DNA of 14,167 nt from the NCBI GenBank assembly GCA_947460165.1, contig CANHKH010000043.1:1-14167 (forward strand), read 5' to 3'. This stretch comes from Comamonadaceae bacterium. Its GTDB lineage: Bacteria; Pseudomonadota; Gammaproteobacteria; Burkholderiales; Burkholderiaceae_C. Made by a program: the position numbers and the translations under genes. A model generated the notes under the pieces. The model was given only the letters and a program-made list of their open reading frames with translations. It was not told where the DNA came from and searched no databases. This document shows, in pieces, positions 14,008 through 14,167 of this stretch (the stretch's first letter is position 1; every line of letters starts with the position of its first letter).

Positions 14008-14167
14008 CTACCCCAGCTTGGGCTCGCCATTCAAGGCGGCGAGTATGCCCGCCGCAAGTTGGGTGACCCGGCTGCGGTCTTGGCGCATGTCTTCCCAGAC
14101 TTCGGGCAGCTTCTTGGTGCTGCTCAAGCCTGCCCAGTCGGCCACCTGCTTGGGGGTGGCGCTGACA
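14008..14167 (-). CDS. C-terminal end of an unrecognised protein (partial at window edge)
   Basis: Reading the - strand in from the window edge gives 52 complete codons ending in TAG at 14008-14010. The fragment contains TPKQVADWAGLSSTKKLPEV followed by WEDMRQDRSRVTQLAAGILA and ends in NGEPKLG. The composition is that of a soluble, mostly helical protein tail with the base bias of the neighbouring genes, so it is probably a real gene end rather than chance. I do not recognise the family. The N-terminus lies outside the window. It could be co-transcribed with the reductase gene 207 bases downstream, but the gap is long. Confidence 0.55.
   Translation of the reverse strand, partial: VSATPKQVADWAGLSSTKKLPEVWEDMRQDRSRVTQLAAGILAALNGEPKLG

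Noticed and set aside
1..14167. CRISPR array, tRNA/rRNA genes, insertion sequence or attachment-site repeats
   Set aside because: I looked for regularly spaced repeats, cloverleaf-like ends, transposase motifs and flanking inverted repeats and saw none.

Overview
The window is GC-rich (roughly two thirds G+C by eye), with codon use and gene content typical of a betaproteobacterium of the order Burkholderiales, most likely Comamonadaceae. That placement is inferred from gene types and protein style, not from a marker gene. The theme is cell-surface polysaccharide: synthesis of an unusual activated sugar, one glycosyltransferase, an RfaH-type transcription regulator and the export machinery, bordered by unrelated housekeeping or transport genes.

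Layout. Positions 5-1717 (+) hold a TRAP transporter large permease followed 3 bases later by a CrcB/FluC fluoride channel. Positions 1933-6921 (+) look like one operon: a GT14-like (Core-2/I-branching) glycosyltransferase, glucose-1-phosphate cytidylyltransferase (rfbF), an RmlC-type sugar 3,5-epimerase, a COG4091-type NAD(P)-dependent oxidoreductase with a C-terminal SAF-like part, and a GalE-like extended SDR. The last three genes are joined by ATGA overlaps. Positions 7067-7915 (-) encode a NYN-domain (PIN-like) putative RNase. Diverging from it at 8343-8867 (+) is a clear RfaH homologue. Between them lies a 427-base region whose middle (8081-8250) is only about 28% G+C. Positions 12518 to 8929 (-) encode a two-gene export operon: a large multi-SLBB outer-membrane export protein (Wza-like) and a Wzz-type polysaccharide co-polymerase without a kinase domain, overlapping by one base (TGATG). 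Positions 12814-13800 (-) encode a zinc-free NADPH:quinone reductase-like enzyme, and 14008-14167 (-) is the C-terminal end of a gene I do not recognise.

How it fits together. RfbF should make CDP-glucose, but the usual next enzymes (CDP-glucose 4,6-dehydratase RfbG and the dehydrase RfbH) are absent. Their place is taken by the epimerase, the COG4091 oxidoreductase and the SDR, so the final CDP-sugar is not predictable from known pathways and may be unusual. The GT14-like enzyme may transfer it or decorate the same glycan. RfaH probably helps RNA polymerase read through long surface-polysaccharide operons. The Wza/Wzz pair exports the product. No flippase, polymerase or initiating transferase is present, so the system must rely on genes elsewhere.
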